Under the pieces are notes generated by a model. That model did no database searches. It worked only from the letters and a program-made list of their open reading frames with translations, and was not told the origin of the DNA. Source: Qaidamihabitans albus (GTDB taxonomy: Bacteria > Actinomycetota > Actinomycetes > Mycobacteriales > Pseudonocardiaceae). From it: 64,000 bases of DNA. Shown here in pieces: positions 32,126-40,709 of the stretch. Where the stretch lies: NCBI RefSeq assembly GCF_016464705.1, contig NZ_JAEHOB010000001.1, positions 530,721 through 594,720 of the forward strand, read 5' to 3'. A program made the translations under genes and the position numbers. Position 1 is the stretch's first letter. Every line of letters starts with the position of its first letter.

Positions 32126-33272
32126 ACTCGACGCCGAACTGGACGAGGCCCTCGATCTGCTGCACCGGGAACAGCGCACGGCAGGCGGCTCGCTCGAACG
32201 CGCTCGGGCGCGGCTGCTCGCCGCCGCGCGGGACGAGCGGGTGGACGGCCCGGTGCCGCTGCCGCGCAGGCGCGGGACTCCGCGGCGGTGGCTGCCCGCC
32301 GTCGCCGCGGCGGCCGCGTTGCTGCTGCTCGGCGTGCTCGTGCCACAGGCCGGTTCGTGGTGGAACACGCCTTCGCCCCCACCGGTCGCCGACCGGCCGG
32401 AGCAGTCGGCGCGGGAGGTACTCGACCGGGCGGCCGACGCGGCGGCGGCCACCGGCGACCCGGCCGTTCCGCCGGGCAGCTATCGCCACGTGGTCGAGCA
32501 CGCATGGGTCGCCGGCCACGGGACCGACGACGGTGAGGGGTACTCGTACCTACAGGAGTGGCGGAACGAGAAGTGGGTCCCGGCCGATGTCCGTGACCTG
32601 TGGCAGCTGCAGTCGGAGGCGATCGGGAAGCCCGAGCTGATCGCAGGCACGGAGCCACGTGAGGACATTCCGGCTACGGAGCCCGCGGTCTCGGACGTCT
32701 GGCAGCGCGTCTGCGGCGAGGTTCACGGCACATACCTGCCGTGTGGGAAGGCCGGGAAAGCGGACGTGCCCGCCTTGTACTCCACCGCTCCCCGCGACGA
32801 GGCCGCGCTGCTCGACTACCTGAGCAAGCGGGAGGCGCCGAGCGGCTCCGTCCCGGAGGGTGCCGAGCCCGCCGACCCCTGGGAGTCCGCAGCGGCCATC
32901 CTCCGGGACGGGCTGGCGCCCGCCGATCTGCGGGCCGCGCTGTTCCGCACCCTGGCCGGCCTGCCCGGGCTGCGGGTGACCGACCGGCACGCCCACGTGG
33001 ACGGGCGGAGCGGGATCGCCGTCGGGCTGGAGGACGCGAAGCGCGTCCGCGAGCTGATCGTCGATCCGGCGACCGGGGAGTTCATCGCCACCCGCACCAG
33101 GGCAGGCCGGCTGCCCGCGCGACCGTGGCTGAACGAGGGCACGGTGCTCGAACTCAGGGCGGTGAGCACCGAGGTGATCACGATGTCGGGCCAGACCATG
33201 TCCGTGTCGCCGCCGCGGACCGAGACGAGCGCGCCGCCGCTGGCGACTACTCCGGGGGTGTCACCTCGGTAG
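32115..33272 (+). CDS. CU044_5270-family protein, probable anti-sigma partner
   Basis: A 385-residue protein. A cytoplasmic N-terminal part of about 58 residues with helices (L-D-E-A-L-D-L-L-H) is followed by one membrane span (W-L-P-A-V-A-A-A-A-A-L-L-L-L-G-V) and a large outside domain with W-Q-L-Q-S-E and G-L-P-G-L-R-V-T-D-R motifs. This is the layout of CU044_5270 proteins, which regularly follow ECF sigma genes. A role as membrane anti-sigma or sensor is inferred from position. GAGGAGGAACGC stands before the ATG. The 3' end overlaps the convergent binding-protein gene by 26 bases. Confidence 0.8.
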   Translation: MRDELDAELDEALDLLHREQRTAGGSLERARARLLAAARDERVDGPVPLPRRRGTPRRWLPAVAAAAALLLLGVLVPQAGSWWNTPSPPPVADRPEQSAREVLDRAADAAAATGDPAVPPGSYRHVVEHAWVAGHGTDDGEGYSYLQEWRNEKWVPADVRDLWQLQSEAIGKPELIAGTEPREDIPATEPAVSDVWQRVCGEVHGTYLPCGKAGKADVPALYSTAPRDEAALLDYLSKREAPSGSVPEGAEPADPWESAAAILRDGLAPADLRAALFRTLAGLPGLRVTDRHAHVDGRSGIAVGLEDAKRVRELIVDPATGEFIATRTRAGRLPARPWLNEGTVLELRAVSTEVITMSGQTMSVSPPRTETSAPPLATTPGVSPR

Positions 33273-34281
33273 CCGGGTCGCCGTCCACGGCGGCGCCGAG
33301 TTGCGGCACCAGCCGGTCCAGCAGGTACGGCAGGCTCAGTACCGACACGAACGACGTGGCGTGGCCGTAGGCGCTGTTCTCGTCGATGACGACCTCGCGC
33401 CTCTGCTGAGCGACGCGCATGTTCTGGTACACGCCGTCCTGGCGCAGCTTCGCGCCGCCGTCGCCGAGGATCCAGACGATCGCGTCGGTGTCGAGCAGGT
33501 CCGCACGCTCGCGGCTGATGTTGGCGCCGAACTTGTTGCCGACCACCCGGTCGATGTCGCCGGGCAGCCGGAAGCCGAGCGAGGTGAGCGTGCGCGAGCG
33601 GGGGTCCTCGCTGCCGTAGACCCAGTAGCCGTCGTAGCTCGTGGCCACGAGCGCGCTCTTGTCCGCGAACTCCGGGTGTTCCTCGCGGGCCGAGGCGAAC
33701 CGTGCCTCGACTCCTGCGACGAGCCGGTCGGCCTCGCCGGACCTGCCGACGGCCTTGCCGACCGTGCGGGTCAGCTCCTGCCAGGGGATGCCGTAGTCGG
33801 AGTACTGCTTCGGCTGCGCGAGGGTGGGCGCGATCTGCGTGAGCTTGTCGTGCTCCTCCTTGGTCAGCGCGGAGTACAGGCCGATGATGAGGTCGGGCTG
33901 CGCGGCGGCGACCTTCTCGAACTGGACGCCACCGGTGTTGTCGAGCACCTCGGGCGCGGCTGCGTCGCCGAGCTCGTCCTGCGCCCATGGCCCGATCGCG
34001 CCGGGGTGGTCGCCGACGTAGTTGGTGGTGGCCACCGGGACGATACCGAGGGCGAGCAGTGCGTCCTGCTCGGTGAGCCCGACCGTGACGACCCGCTGCG
34101 GTTCCCGCTCGATCGTCGTGGCGCCGTACTTGTGCTCGATCGTCACCGGGAACTCGCCACCGGAGGGGCCGCTCGGCGAGTTCGCCGGTCCGGGGTCACC
34201 GCCGGCACAGGAGGTGAGCAGCAGGGCGGCGGAGAGGGCGCCGGCGGCGAGCGCGCGGCGGCGGGGACGGACGTTGTGCAT
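33247..34281 (-). CDS. Iron-siderophore ABC transporter substrate-binding lipoprotein
   Basis: A 344-residue class III binding protein (FepB/FhuD type). The lipoprotein signal ends in L-L-L-T-S-C (Cys near 25). The mature part has R-V-V-T-V-G-L-T-E-Q-D-A-L-L-A-L-G, P-D-L-I-I-G-L-Y and W-I-L-G-D-G-G, usual for this group. It binds ferric siderophore outside the membrane; the matching permease and ATPase are not in the window. An IdeR/DtxR-type iron box sits directly upstream, so expression should rise under iron starvation. There is no ribosome site before the ATG, so the mRNA may be leaderless. Confidence 0.88.
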   Translation of the reverse strand: MHNVRPRRRALAAGALSAALLLTSCAGGDPGPANSPSGPSGGEFPVTIEHKYGATTIEREPQRVVTVGLTEQDALLALGIVPVATTNYVGDHPGAIGPWAQDELGDAAAPEVLDNTGGVQFEKVAAAQPDLIIGLYSALTKEEHDKLTQIAPTLAQPKQYSDYGIPWQELTRTVGKAVGRSGEADRLVAGVEARFASAREEHPEFADKSALVATSYDGYWVYGSEDPRSRTLTSLGFRLPGDIDRVVGNKFGANISRERADLLDTDAIVWILGDGGAKLRQDGVYQNMRVAQQRREVVIDENSAYGHATSFVSVLSLPYLLDRLVPQLGAAVDGDPATEVTPPE

Positions 34282-34284
34282 GAG

Positions 34285-34303
34285 GCTAGGCTTGCCTAAC
34301 CAA
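34285..34303 (-). promoter_or_regulatory. IdeR/DtxR-type iron box
   Basis: On the coding strand the sequence GGTTAGGCAAGCCTA matches the iron-box core GGTTAGGCTAACCTA at 13 of 15 positions. It ends only a few bases before the ATG of the siderophore-binding protein. Occupancy by the iron-loaded repressor would block transcription start. Confidence 0.8.
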
Positions 34304-34312
34304 TCGGACGAG

Positions 34313-35032
34313 TCAAGCCGGAGGGTCCGTGAGCTCGGGTACCCGGTCGCCGTAGCGGGCCATCAGCTCGGCGTTGCGCTCGTCGCCGCCTGGCACGTTG
34401 GAGCTGGTCCACAGCGGGAGCTTGACGCCCCGTGCGAGGGCGAGGTCGTCGAGCTCGGCGAGCACCAGTGACCACAGGTACGAGCAGAGGATCGTGGACA
34501 CCGCGCCGGTCCGCGGCTCGCCGGCCGGGTAGGCCACGTCACCGGGCGGCACGCCCGTGTCGAGGACGATCGAGGCGTGCTCGGCCAACCGGGTGCCCAT
34601 CCGGTCCGTCGCGGCGGCCGACGCGGGCAGCGAGGTCACCGCGAGCACGGGCACGTTCCGCGCCAGCGCCTCCTGGGCGATCTCCACGGGGTAGGGATTG
34701 CGCCCGCTCGTGGAGAACACCACCATCACGTCGGGCGGGACCGGGCCGGCCGCCGCCACGACGGCGCGGCCCCGGCCGCTCTCCCGCTCGGCCACGGAGC
34801 TGCGCCGCGCGCCGGCCAGCGGCAGGATCGCCGGGTCCCACAGCGGCCGCACCGCGGCGAGCCCGCCTGCCCGGTAGAAGGTCTCGCACACCATCGCGAG
34901 CGAGTGCCCGGCCCCCGCGGCGTACACCAGGCCGCCGCCTTCGACGGCGTCCAGCACCAGCGACGCCGCGCCCGCGATCGCCTCGTGCCTGCCGTCGATG
35001 TCGTCGAGCAACGCCCGCACGTCGTCCCGCAT
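34313..35032 (-). CDS. SIS-domain sugar phosphate isomerase/binding protein
   Basis: A 239-residue SIS-fold protein of the UPF0309 type. The N-terminal helix is followed by G-L-V-Y-A-A-G-A-G-H-S and the sugar-phosphate loop V-V-F-S-T-S-G-R-N-P-Y-P. Relatives accompany amino-sugar and cell-wall recycling genes, but none are adjacent here. GGGAGGAG lies five bases before the chosen ATG; an upstream ATG in frame would add five residues made from that site. It reads toward the iron-box promoter, 31 bases away. Confidence 0.83.
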   Translation of the reverse strand: MRDDVRALLDDIDGRHEAIAGAASLVLDAVEGGGLVYAAGAGHSLAMVCETFYRAGGLAAVRPLWDPAILPLAGARRSSVAERESGRGRAVVAAAGPVPPDVMVVFSTSGRNPYPVEIAQEALARNVPVLAVTSLPASAAATDRMGTRLAEHASIVLDTGVPPGDVAYPAGEPRTGAVSTILCSYLWSLVLAELDDLALARGVKLPLWTSSNVPGGDERNAELMARYGDRVPELTDPPA

Positions 35033-35117
35033 CCCCGCTCCTCCCATTTGTCCAGACCAATCCTAGCGGCTCACCTGCCGCCGTGGCTCGACGCGGGGAT
35101 ACCGTGAGCGGCGTCCG

Positions 35118-36314
35118 ATGTGTCAGAGTTGGCCGGTGGCCGCCGAGCAGCGGAGCGCGAGGGAGCGTGCCGTCGAGCAGTGCAATGCGCTCGACGGGCT
35201 TCTGCGTGAGCGCGACGGGCTGCTCACCGTCCTCGACCGCGTCGTCGCGCTGCACGGCACCGCCCGCCTCATCCGGGACACCGTCGGTACCGACTCCGGG
35301 TTCGTCGCCGATCTCGACGGGCCGGGCAGGGCGGTCATCCGCTGGCTCTCCGGCACCCGGACCCACGAGCTGCAGAACCTGATCGTGCCGGCAGGCCAGG
35401 GTATCGGCGGCCGCGTGCTGGCCCTCGGCAGGCCGGTGCGGGTCAGCGACTACGTCAGCTCCCCGGCCATCACCCACCAGTTCGACGCGCAGGTGCGCGG
35501 CGAGGGGCTGGGCGCCATGCTCGCGGTCCCCATCATCAGCAGGTACGGCGAGCGGGAACAGACCGTCGCGATCGCGTACGCCGCGATGCGGCAGGCCGCC
35601 GACTTCGGTGACGACGCCGTGCGCAGGCTGGAGGGCATCGCCGACAAGGCGGCCACCGCCCTGCACATCGCGGGCGTCGCCGAGGCGTCGCGGGAGGACG
35701 CGGTCACGGCCGAGCGGCAGCGCATGCAGAGCGCGCTGCACGACTCCGTCGGCGCGCTGCTGTTCTCGATCGGCGTGCAGGTCCGCGACCTCCACGAGGC
35801 GATCCAGGACAACCCGGCGCTCGACTCGCGGCTGCGGCGCCTCGAATCCGACGTCTCCGCAGCCTCCAGCGCACTGCGGGAGTCGCTGCTCGCGCTCGCC
35901 GAGTCGACACCGGAGCGCGCGCTGCCCGTCGAGTGCGCCGAGCACACCCGCTCGTTCGAGGCGCGCTGCGGCGTGCCCGCCCGGTTCGTCCAGCTGGCGC
36001 AGGTGCCGCCGCTGGACGCCGAACGAACCGCGCTGCTGATCGCCGTGGTCCGCGAGGGCCTGCTCAACGTGGAGAAACACGCGCGGGCGTTCTCGGTGGT
36101 GGTCAGCCTCGGCCCGTGCGACGGCGGCGTGCAGGCGGTGGTCGCCGACGACGGCACGGGCGAGCCGGGCGAGACCTGGCCGAGCACCGGCATGGGCGTG
36201 CGCACGCTCGCCGAGCGCGCCGCCCGGCTGGGTGGCCGGGTGAGCCTCGTCCGGGACGAGGACGGCGGCTGCACACTGCGTGCGTGGCTGCCGGACGTCG
36301 AGAGCCAGCCATGA
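35118..36314 (+). CDS. GAF-domain sensor histidine kinase (NarL-partner type)
   Basis: A 398-residue kinase. A short coiled coil (about 8-40) precedes a GAF domain (about 48-190, with G-Q-G-I-G-G-R-V-L and M-L-A-V-P-I). The HisKA_3 dimerisation box follows, with M-Q-S-A-L-H-D-S-V-G-A-L-L-F (phospho-His near 210), and the HATPase_c domain with V-R-E-G-L-L-N-V-E-K-H-A and S-T-G-M-G-V-R-T-L-A-E-R-A. There is no membrane segment, so it senses a soluble ligand. The start could also be a GTG six codons later. It is coupled to the response regulator (ATGA). Confidence 0.87.
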   Translation: MCQSWPVAAEQRSARERAVEQCNALDGLLRERDGLLTVLDRVVALHGTARLIRDTVGTDSGFVADLDGPGRAVIRWLSGTRTHELQNLIVPAGQGIGGRVLALGRPVRVSDYVSSPAITHQFDAQVRGEGLGAMLAVPIISRYGEREQTVAIAYAAMRQAADFGDDAVRRLEGIADKAATALHIAGVAEASREDAVTAERQRMQSALHDSVGALLFSIGVQVRDLHEAIQDNPALDSRLRRLESDVSAASSALRESLLALAESTPERALPVECAEHTRSFEARCGVPARFVQLAQVPPLDAERTALLIAVVREGLLNVEKHARAFSVVVSLGPCDGGVQAVVADDGTGEPGETWPSTGMGVRTLAERAARLGGRVSLVRDEDGGCTLRAWLPDVESQP

Positions 36315-36931
36315 CCGCCACCGTGATGGTGGTCGACGACCACCCGGTGGTGCGCGACGGCGTCACGTTGCTGCTGCGCTCCGACCAGTCGCTGCGGATC
36401 GTGGGCTCGGCGGAGTCCGGGCGGGCCGCGATCGAGCGCGCCGCCCAGTGGCGGCCGGACATCGTGCTGCTCGACCTGCGGCTGCCGGACATGCTCGCCC
36501 CCGAGGTGATCACCGGCCTGCGGCAGGCGCACCCGACCGCCCGGATCGTGGTGTTCACCGCCCACGGCGACCACCAGGGCGTGGTCGCCGCGCTCGAGGC
36601 CGGTGCCAGTGGATGCCTGCTCAAGGATGTCGCGGGCACCGATCTCGTCTCCGCGCTGCGCCGGGTGCTGCGCGGGGAGCGCGTGGTCGATCCGCGCATC
36701 CTGCCGGACGCCGGGCAGCGCTCCGACGCGCTCGCCCGCAGCGGCCTGACCCGCAGGGAGTACGAGGTGCTGCGGCTCGCGGCGCAGGGCCGGACCAACC
36801 CGGAGATCGCCGAGGCGACCGGGCTGACCCGCAACACGGTCAAGACGTACCTCCAGTCGGCGTTGCACAAGCTCGGCGCCCGCAACCGCGTCGAGGCGAT
36901 CGGCAAGGCGAGCGAGGCCGGCCTGCTCTGA
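36311..36931 (+). CDS. NarL/FixJ-family response regulator
   Basis: A 206-residue regulator with a receiver domain (V-V-D-D-H-P-V-V near 8; phospho-Asp in V-L-L-D-L-R-L-P-D near 54; Lys in L-L-K-D near 104) and a LuxR helix-turn-helix (L-T-R-R-E-Y-E-V-L-R-L-A-A-Q-G to N-T-V-K-T-Y-L-Q-S-A-L-H-K-L). It pairs with the overlapping histidine kinase. The liv-type operon starts 150 bp downstream on the same strand and is a possible target, though nothing in the sequence proves it. Confidence 0.9.
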   Translation: MTATVMVVDDHPVVRDGVTLLLRSDQSLRIVGSAESGRAAIERAAQWRPDIVLLDLRLPDMLAPEVITGLRQAHPTARIVVFTAHGDHQGVVAALEAGASGCLLKDVAGTDLVSALRRVLRGERVVDPRILPDAGQRSDALARSGLTRREYEVLRLAAQGRTNPEIAEATGLTRNTVKTYLQSALHKLGARNRVEAIGKASEAGLL

Positions 36932-36973
36932 TTCCTGCTGGTGAACCTCCGGGTTCGCGCTACCTCTCCAAGT

Positions 36974-36986
36974 GGGGGTGTCCCCC
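36974..36986 (+). terminator. Short GC hairpin after the response regulator gene
   Basis: GGGGG-TGT-CCCCC, 43 bases after the stop codon. It is short and lacks a U-tract, so it is only a weak candidate terminator. Confidence 0.35.
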
Positions 36987-37014
36987 TCGGCGGCGGCGAC
37001 TCAAGATAGCCGCC

Positions 37015-37032
37015 ACTGGCAGTGACGCCAGT
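37015..37032. promoter_or_regulatory. Palindrome upstream of the liv operon
   Basis: ACTGGC-N6-GCCAGT, an 18-bp inverted repeat, about 55 bases before the livF start. It is a candidate operator; the binding protein is unknown, and the preceding NarL-type regulator is one option. Confidence 0.45.
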
Positions 37033-37085
37033 CACACGACCGAGGGAGGTTGAGTGCGCACCGTTGGCCCATCCAGGGACACGCT

Positions 37086-37898
37086 GTGTTGACCGTCCGG
37101 AACCTCCAGGTGCGTTACGGGCGCTCGGTGGCCGCGCTGCACGGCATCGACCTCGATGTCCCCGACGACGGCGTGCTCGCGGTGCTCGGCAGCAACGGCG
37201 CCGGGAAGTCCACCCTGCTGCGCACGATCTCCGGCACGCTGCGGATGCACCGCGGCACGGTGGTCGGCGGCGAGATCCACTACGGCGACCGGCGGATCGA
37301 CAAGCTCGACCCCGCCTCGATCGTCGGGCTCGGCATCGTCGGCGTGCCCGAGGGCAGGCAGATCTTCGCCCGGATGACCGTCGACGAGAACCTGCGCGCC
37401 GGCGCGATGGGTGCCCGCTCCGCGCAGCGGCGGGCGGCGGCGAGGGAACGGGTGCACGAGCTGTTCCCGGTGCTCGCCGAGCGCGCCCGGCAGCGCGCGG
37501 GCCTGCTCTCCGGCGGTGAGCAGCAGATGCTGGCGATCGGCAGGGCGCTGATGTCCGGCCCGCGGCTGTTGCTGCTCGACGAGCCCTCGCTCGGCCTGGC
37601 GCCGAAGGTGGTCGCGCGGATCGGCGAGATCATCCGCGAGATCCACGCGCAGGGCACCGCGGTGGTGCTGGTCGAGCAGAACGCCGTGATGGCGTTGCAG
37701 GTCGCCGATCACGCCGTGGTGCTCGAGGTCGGCACGGTGGCGCTGTCCGGTTCGGCCGCCGGGCTCTCCGAGAGCGAGGAGGTGCAGCGGCTCTATCTCG
37801 GCGGGCACGCCGAATCCGACGCCGCCGCGCAGGAGGAGGCCGCCGCGGCCCGCACCCAGCGGGCGGGCAGGCGCGGGCTGTCGAGGTGGGCCGGATGA
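37086..37898 (+). CDS. livF: LivF-like ABC transporter ATP-binding protein
   Basis: A 270-residue ATPase of the branched-chain amino acid (HAAT) group. Walker A is G-S-N-G-A-G-K-S-T near residue 37, the LivF-type E-G-R-Q-I-F-A-R-M-T-V-x-E-N-L follows, signature L-L-S-G-G-E-Q-Q-M, Walker B L-L-L-L-D-E-P-S-L-G-L-A, and V-E-Q-N in the switch. I place the start at GTG behind AGGGA; an upstream TTG abuts GAGGGAGG without spacing. It is the first of five coupled transporter genes and carries an Ala/Arg-rich tail of about 30 residues beyond the normal end. Confidence 0.88.
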   Translation: MLTVRNLQVRYGRSVAALHGIDLDVPDDGVLAVLGSNGAGKSTLLRTISGTLRMHRGTVVGGEIHYGDRRIDKLDPASIVGLGIVGVPEGRQIFARMTVDENLRAGAMGARSAQRRAAARERVHELFPVLAERARQRAGLLSGGEQQMLAIGRALMSGPRLLLLDEPSLGLAPKVVARIGEIIREIHAQGTAVVLVEQNAVMALQVADHAVVLEVGTVALSGSAAGLSESEEVQRLYLGGHAESDAAAQEEAAAARTQRAGRRGLSRWAG

Positions 37899-38677
37899 CC
37901 CCGCCGGAACTGCGCGTGCAGGGGCTGACGTTGCGCTTCGGCGGTCTGCGCGCGCTCGACGACGTGTCGTTCGACGTGCGGCCGGGCGCACTGCATGCCC
38001 TGATCGGGCCGAACGGCGCGGGCAAGTCGAGCTGCTTCAACGTGATCAGCGGTCTCTACCGGGCGAGCGAGGGCCGGGTGACGTTCGGCGACACCGATCT
38101 CACCCACATCCGCCCGCACCGGCTGGCCCGGCTCGGCGTCGGCCGGGCGTTTCAGAACGCCGCGCTGTCACCGCACTCGACGGTGCTGGACAACGTGATG
38201 CTCGGCCGGTTCGCCCTCACCAGGGGCGGCTTCCTCGAATGCGGGCTGCGGCTGCCGTCGGTCACCCGCCCTGAACGCAGGCACGCGGCGCGGGCGGCCG
38301 AGATCTGCGACTTCCTCGGCATCGGTGACGTGCTGCACGCGCCGGTCGGCGGCCTCCCCTACGGCGCCGTCAAGCGCGTCGACATCGCCAGGGCGCTTGC
38401 CGTCGAGCCCGCGCTGCTGCTGCTGGACGAGCCCGCGGCCGGGATGAACTCCGCGGAAACGGCGGAGCTGGCGAGCACGATCCGCGAAATCCGCGACGAG
38501 CTGGGCATCTCGATCCTCCTGGTGGAGCACGACATGGGGCTGGTGATGGGCATCGCCGACCGGGTCAGCGTGCTCGACTTCGGCAGGCTCATCGCGGACG
38601 GGACGCCCGCCGACGTGCAGGCGGACCCCGAGGTCGTCAAGGCCTACCTCGGCACCGACGACAAGGAGAACGTGTAG
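37895..38677 (+). CDS. livG: LivG-like ABC transporter ATP-binding protein
   Basis: A 260-residue ATPase, the second of the pair. Walker A is I-G-P-N-G-A-G-K-S-S near 39, R-A-F-Q-N is the Q-loop, L-P-Y-G-A-V-K-R-V-D is the signature in the LivG style, Walker B is L-L-L-L-D-E-P-A-A-G-M-N, then V-E-H-D-M. The ATG overlaps the livF stop (ATGA); a GTG nine bases earlier is possible. With LivF it drives the LivH/LivM channel. Confidence 0.89.
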   Translation: MTPPELRVQGLTLRFGGLRALDDVSFDVRPGALHALIGPNGAGKSSCFNVISGLYRASEGRVTFGDTDLTHIRPHRLARLGVGRAFQNAALSPHSTVLDNVMLGRFALTRGGFLECGLRLPSVTRPERRHAARAAEICDFLGIGDVLHAPVGGLPYGAVKRVDIARALAVEPALLLLDEPAAGMNSAETAELASTIREIRDELGISILLVEHDMGLVMGIADRVSVLDFGRLIADGTPADVQADPEVVKAYLGTDDKENV

Positions 38678-39555
38678 TGGAGACGTTCGTTCAGCTGCTG
38701 GTGAACGGCCTCGGCAAGGGTGCCGTGTTCGCCCTGCTGGCGCTGGGTTTCGTGGTGATCTTCAAGGCCACCGAGGTGGTGAACTTCGCGCACGGCTCGC
38801 TCGTGCTCTTCGGCGGCTACCTCGTGGTGGTCACCAGGGAGACGCTCGGCTGGGCCGGCGCCGCCGTCGTGGGCATCGTGAGTGCCGGTGTGCTCGCGCT
38901 GCTCGTCGAGCGGCTGCTGCTGTCCAGATCGAAGCTCGCAGACCCGTTCAGCCTCGCCCTGCTGACGATCGGCGTCGACGTGATCGTCACCGAGGAGATC
39001 GTGCGCAGGCTCGGCGTCTCGCTGCCGTTCATCGGGGACGCCTGGGACGCCCAGCCGCTCCAGGTCGGCGGCGTGACGATGTTCCGCACGCACCTCGTGG
39101 CGCTGCTCGTCGCCACCGTGCTGATCACCGCCTTCTTTCTGGCTTTCCGCTACTCCAACTGGGGAGTGGCGATGCGGGCGCAGGCGGAGAACAAGGAGGC
39201 GGCCGCGCTGGTCGGCATCCGCAGTTCTCGCGTGACCTCAACGGCCTGGCTCGTGGCCGGTGTCCTCGCCGGGGTGGCGGTGCTGTTCATCGCCACACAG
39301 GACTTCTCCGGCGCCGGGCTCTCCCGGGGAACCCACTCGATCGCGCTGGCCGCGTTCCCGGCCGCGATCATCGGTGGGCTCGACTCCACCGCGGGCGCCA
39401 TCGTCGGCGGTATCACCGTCGGCCTCGTCGACGCGCTGTCCACGCACTACATCTCGTTCGCCTTCGCCAAGAGCGCGGTGTTCCTCGTGATGCTGGTCGT
39501 GCTCGTGGTGCGGCCGTCCGGGCTGTTCGGGACGAGGGAGAGTATCCGTGTCTGA
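38677..39555 (+). CDS. livH: LivH-like ABC transporter permease
   Basis: A 292-residue permease with about eight membrane segments. Family motifs are N-G-L-G-K-G-A-V-F-A-L-L-A-L-G-F at the start, V-N-F-A-H-G-S-L-V-L-F-G-G, M-R-A-Q-A-E-N-K-E-A-A-A-L-V-G and a late G-G-L-D-S-T-x-G-A-I-V-G-G. The GTG start shares one base with the livG stop. It forms the membrane channel with LivM. Confidence 0.89.
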   Translation: METFVQLLVNGLGKGAVFALLALGFVVIFKATEVVNFAHGSLVLFGGYLVVVTRETLGWAGAAVVGIVSAGVLALLVERLLLSRSKLADPFSLALLTIGVDVIVTEEIVRRLGVSLPFIGDAWDAQPLQVGGVTMFRTHLVALLVATVLITAFFLAFRYSNWGVAMRAQAENKEAAALVGIRSSRVTSTAWLVAGVLAGVAVLFIATQDFSGAGLSRGTHSIALAAFPAAIIGGLDSTAGAIVGGITVGLVDALSTHYISFAFAKSAVFLVMLVVLVVRPSGLFGTRESIRV

Positions 39556-40705
39556 GATCGCGACGGAATCCCCGCCCACGGCGCCGGAGTCGCCGCCGAG
39601 CCCGGTGCGACGTCGCGGTCCGATGTGGTGGGTGCGAGGTGCGCTCTGGCTGGCGCTGCTCGTGCTCCTGCTCGTGCTGCCGCTCTACCTGGAGGCGCAG
39701 TGGCTGCGTGCGGGGCAGTACATGATGGTCGGTGCGGTCGGCGCGATCGGGCTGACGCTGCTCACCGGCCAGGCCGGGCAGCTTTCGCTGGCGCACGCGT
39801 TCTTCCTGCTCGCCGGTGGCACGTCGTACACCGTGCTGTCCGGATCGACGGAGGGCGGGACGCTGGTCGGCTTCGGGCTCGACCCGCTGCTCTCACTGGT
39901 CGGCGCCGTCGTGATCACCGCGTTGCTCGGCCTGGCATTCGCGCCGGTGGCCGGACGGCTGCGGGGTATCTACCTCGGCGTCGCGTCACTGGCGCTGGTC
40001 TTCCTGGGGCTCTACTTCGGACAGGCCGCGGAGACGCTCACCGGCGGCACCTCCACCGGGCGCTCGCCGACGCCGTTCTCGTTGTTCGGCTTCGAGTTCT
40101 CCAACGAGGGCGACCTGGAGATCCTGAACGTGCCGTTCCGGCAGGCCGAACGGCTGTGGTACCTGTTCCTCGCCCTCACCGCCATCGCGTTCCTGCTGGC
40201 CCGCGGCGCCGTGCGCAGCCGGGTCGGCCGGTCGTGGCGGGCCGTACGGGACAACGAGCCCGCGGCCGCGGTGATGGGAGTGAGCGTGCCGAGGGCGAAG
40301 GCGGGCGCGTTCGCGGTCTCCTCGGCTTACGCGGGCCTGGCGGGTGTGATGACGGTGCTGTGGTTCGACATCCTCAAGCCCGACGAGAGCGAGTTCGGCA
40401 CCTACGGCATCAACGTGTCGATCGCGTTCCTGGCGATGGTGATCATCGGCGGGCTCGGGTCGGTCCCCGGCGCGCTGGTCGGTGCCCTCGTGGTGAACGG
40501 GCTGCCGCAGGTGCTGGCGTTGTACTCGACCGACCTCGGCTGGTTCACCGGCACCGGTGAGGGCACGTTCACGCCCGTCCTGATCAGTTCGTTCGTCTAC
40601 GGCGCGGCGATCATCCTCGTCGTGCTGTTCGAGCCCGGGGGACTGGCGGCGATCGGCCGCAGGATCGCGGGTCGCCTGAGCTTCACGCAGCGTGGAAAGG
40701 AATGA
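39548..40705 (+). CDS. livM: LivM-like ABC transporter permease
   Basis: A 385-residue permease with about ten membrane segments after a Pro-rich, charged N-terminal part of about 30 residues. Motifs are L-T-G-Q-A-G-Q-L-S-L-A-H-A-F-F, R-A-V-R-D-N-E-P-A-A-A-V-M-G and G-G-L-G-S-V-P-G-A-L-V-G. Start GTG overlaps livH by eight bases. The second half of the channel. Confidence 0.89.
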   Translation: MSEIATESPPTAPESPPSPVRRRGPMWWVRGALWLALLVLLLVLPLYLEAQWLRAGQYMMVGAVGAIGLTLLTGQAGQLSLAHAFFLLAGGTSYTVLSGSTEGGTLVGFGLDPLLSLVGAVVITALLGLAFAPVAGRLRGIYLGVASLALVFLGLYFGQAAETLTGGTSTGRSPTPFSLFGFEFSNEGDLEILNVPFRQAERLWYLFLALTAIAFLLARGAVRSRVGRSWRAVRDNEPAAAVMGVSVPRAKAGAFAVSSAYAGLAGVMTVLWFDILKPDESEFGTYGINVSIAFLAMVIIGGLGSVPGALVGALVVNGLPQVLALYSTDLGWFTGTGEGTFTPVLISSFVYGAAIILVVLFEPGGLAAIGRRIAGRLSFTQRGKE

Positions 40706-40709
40706 GGAC

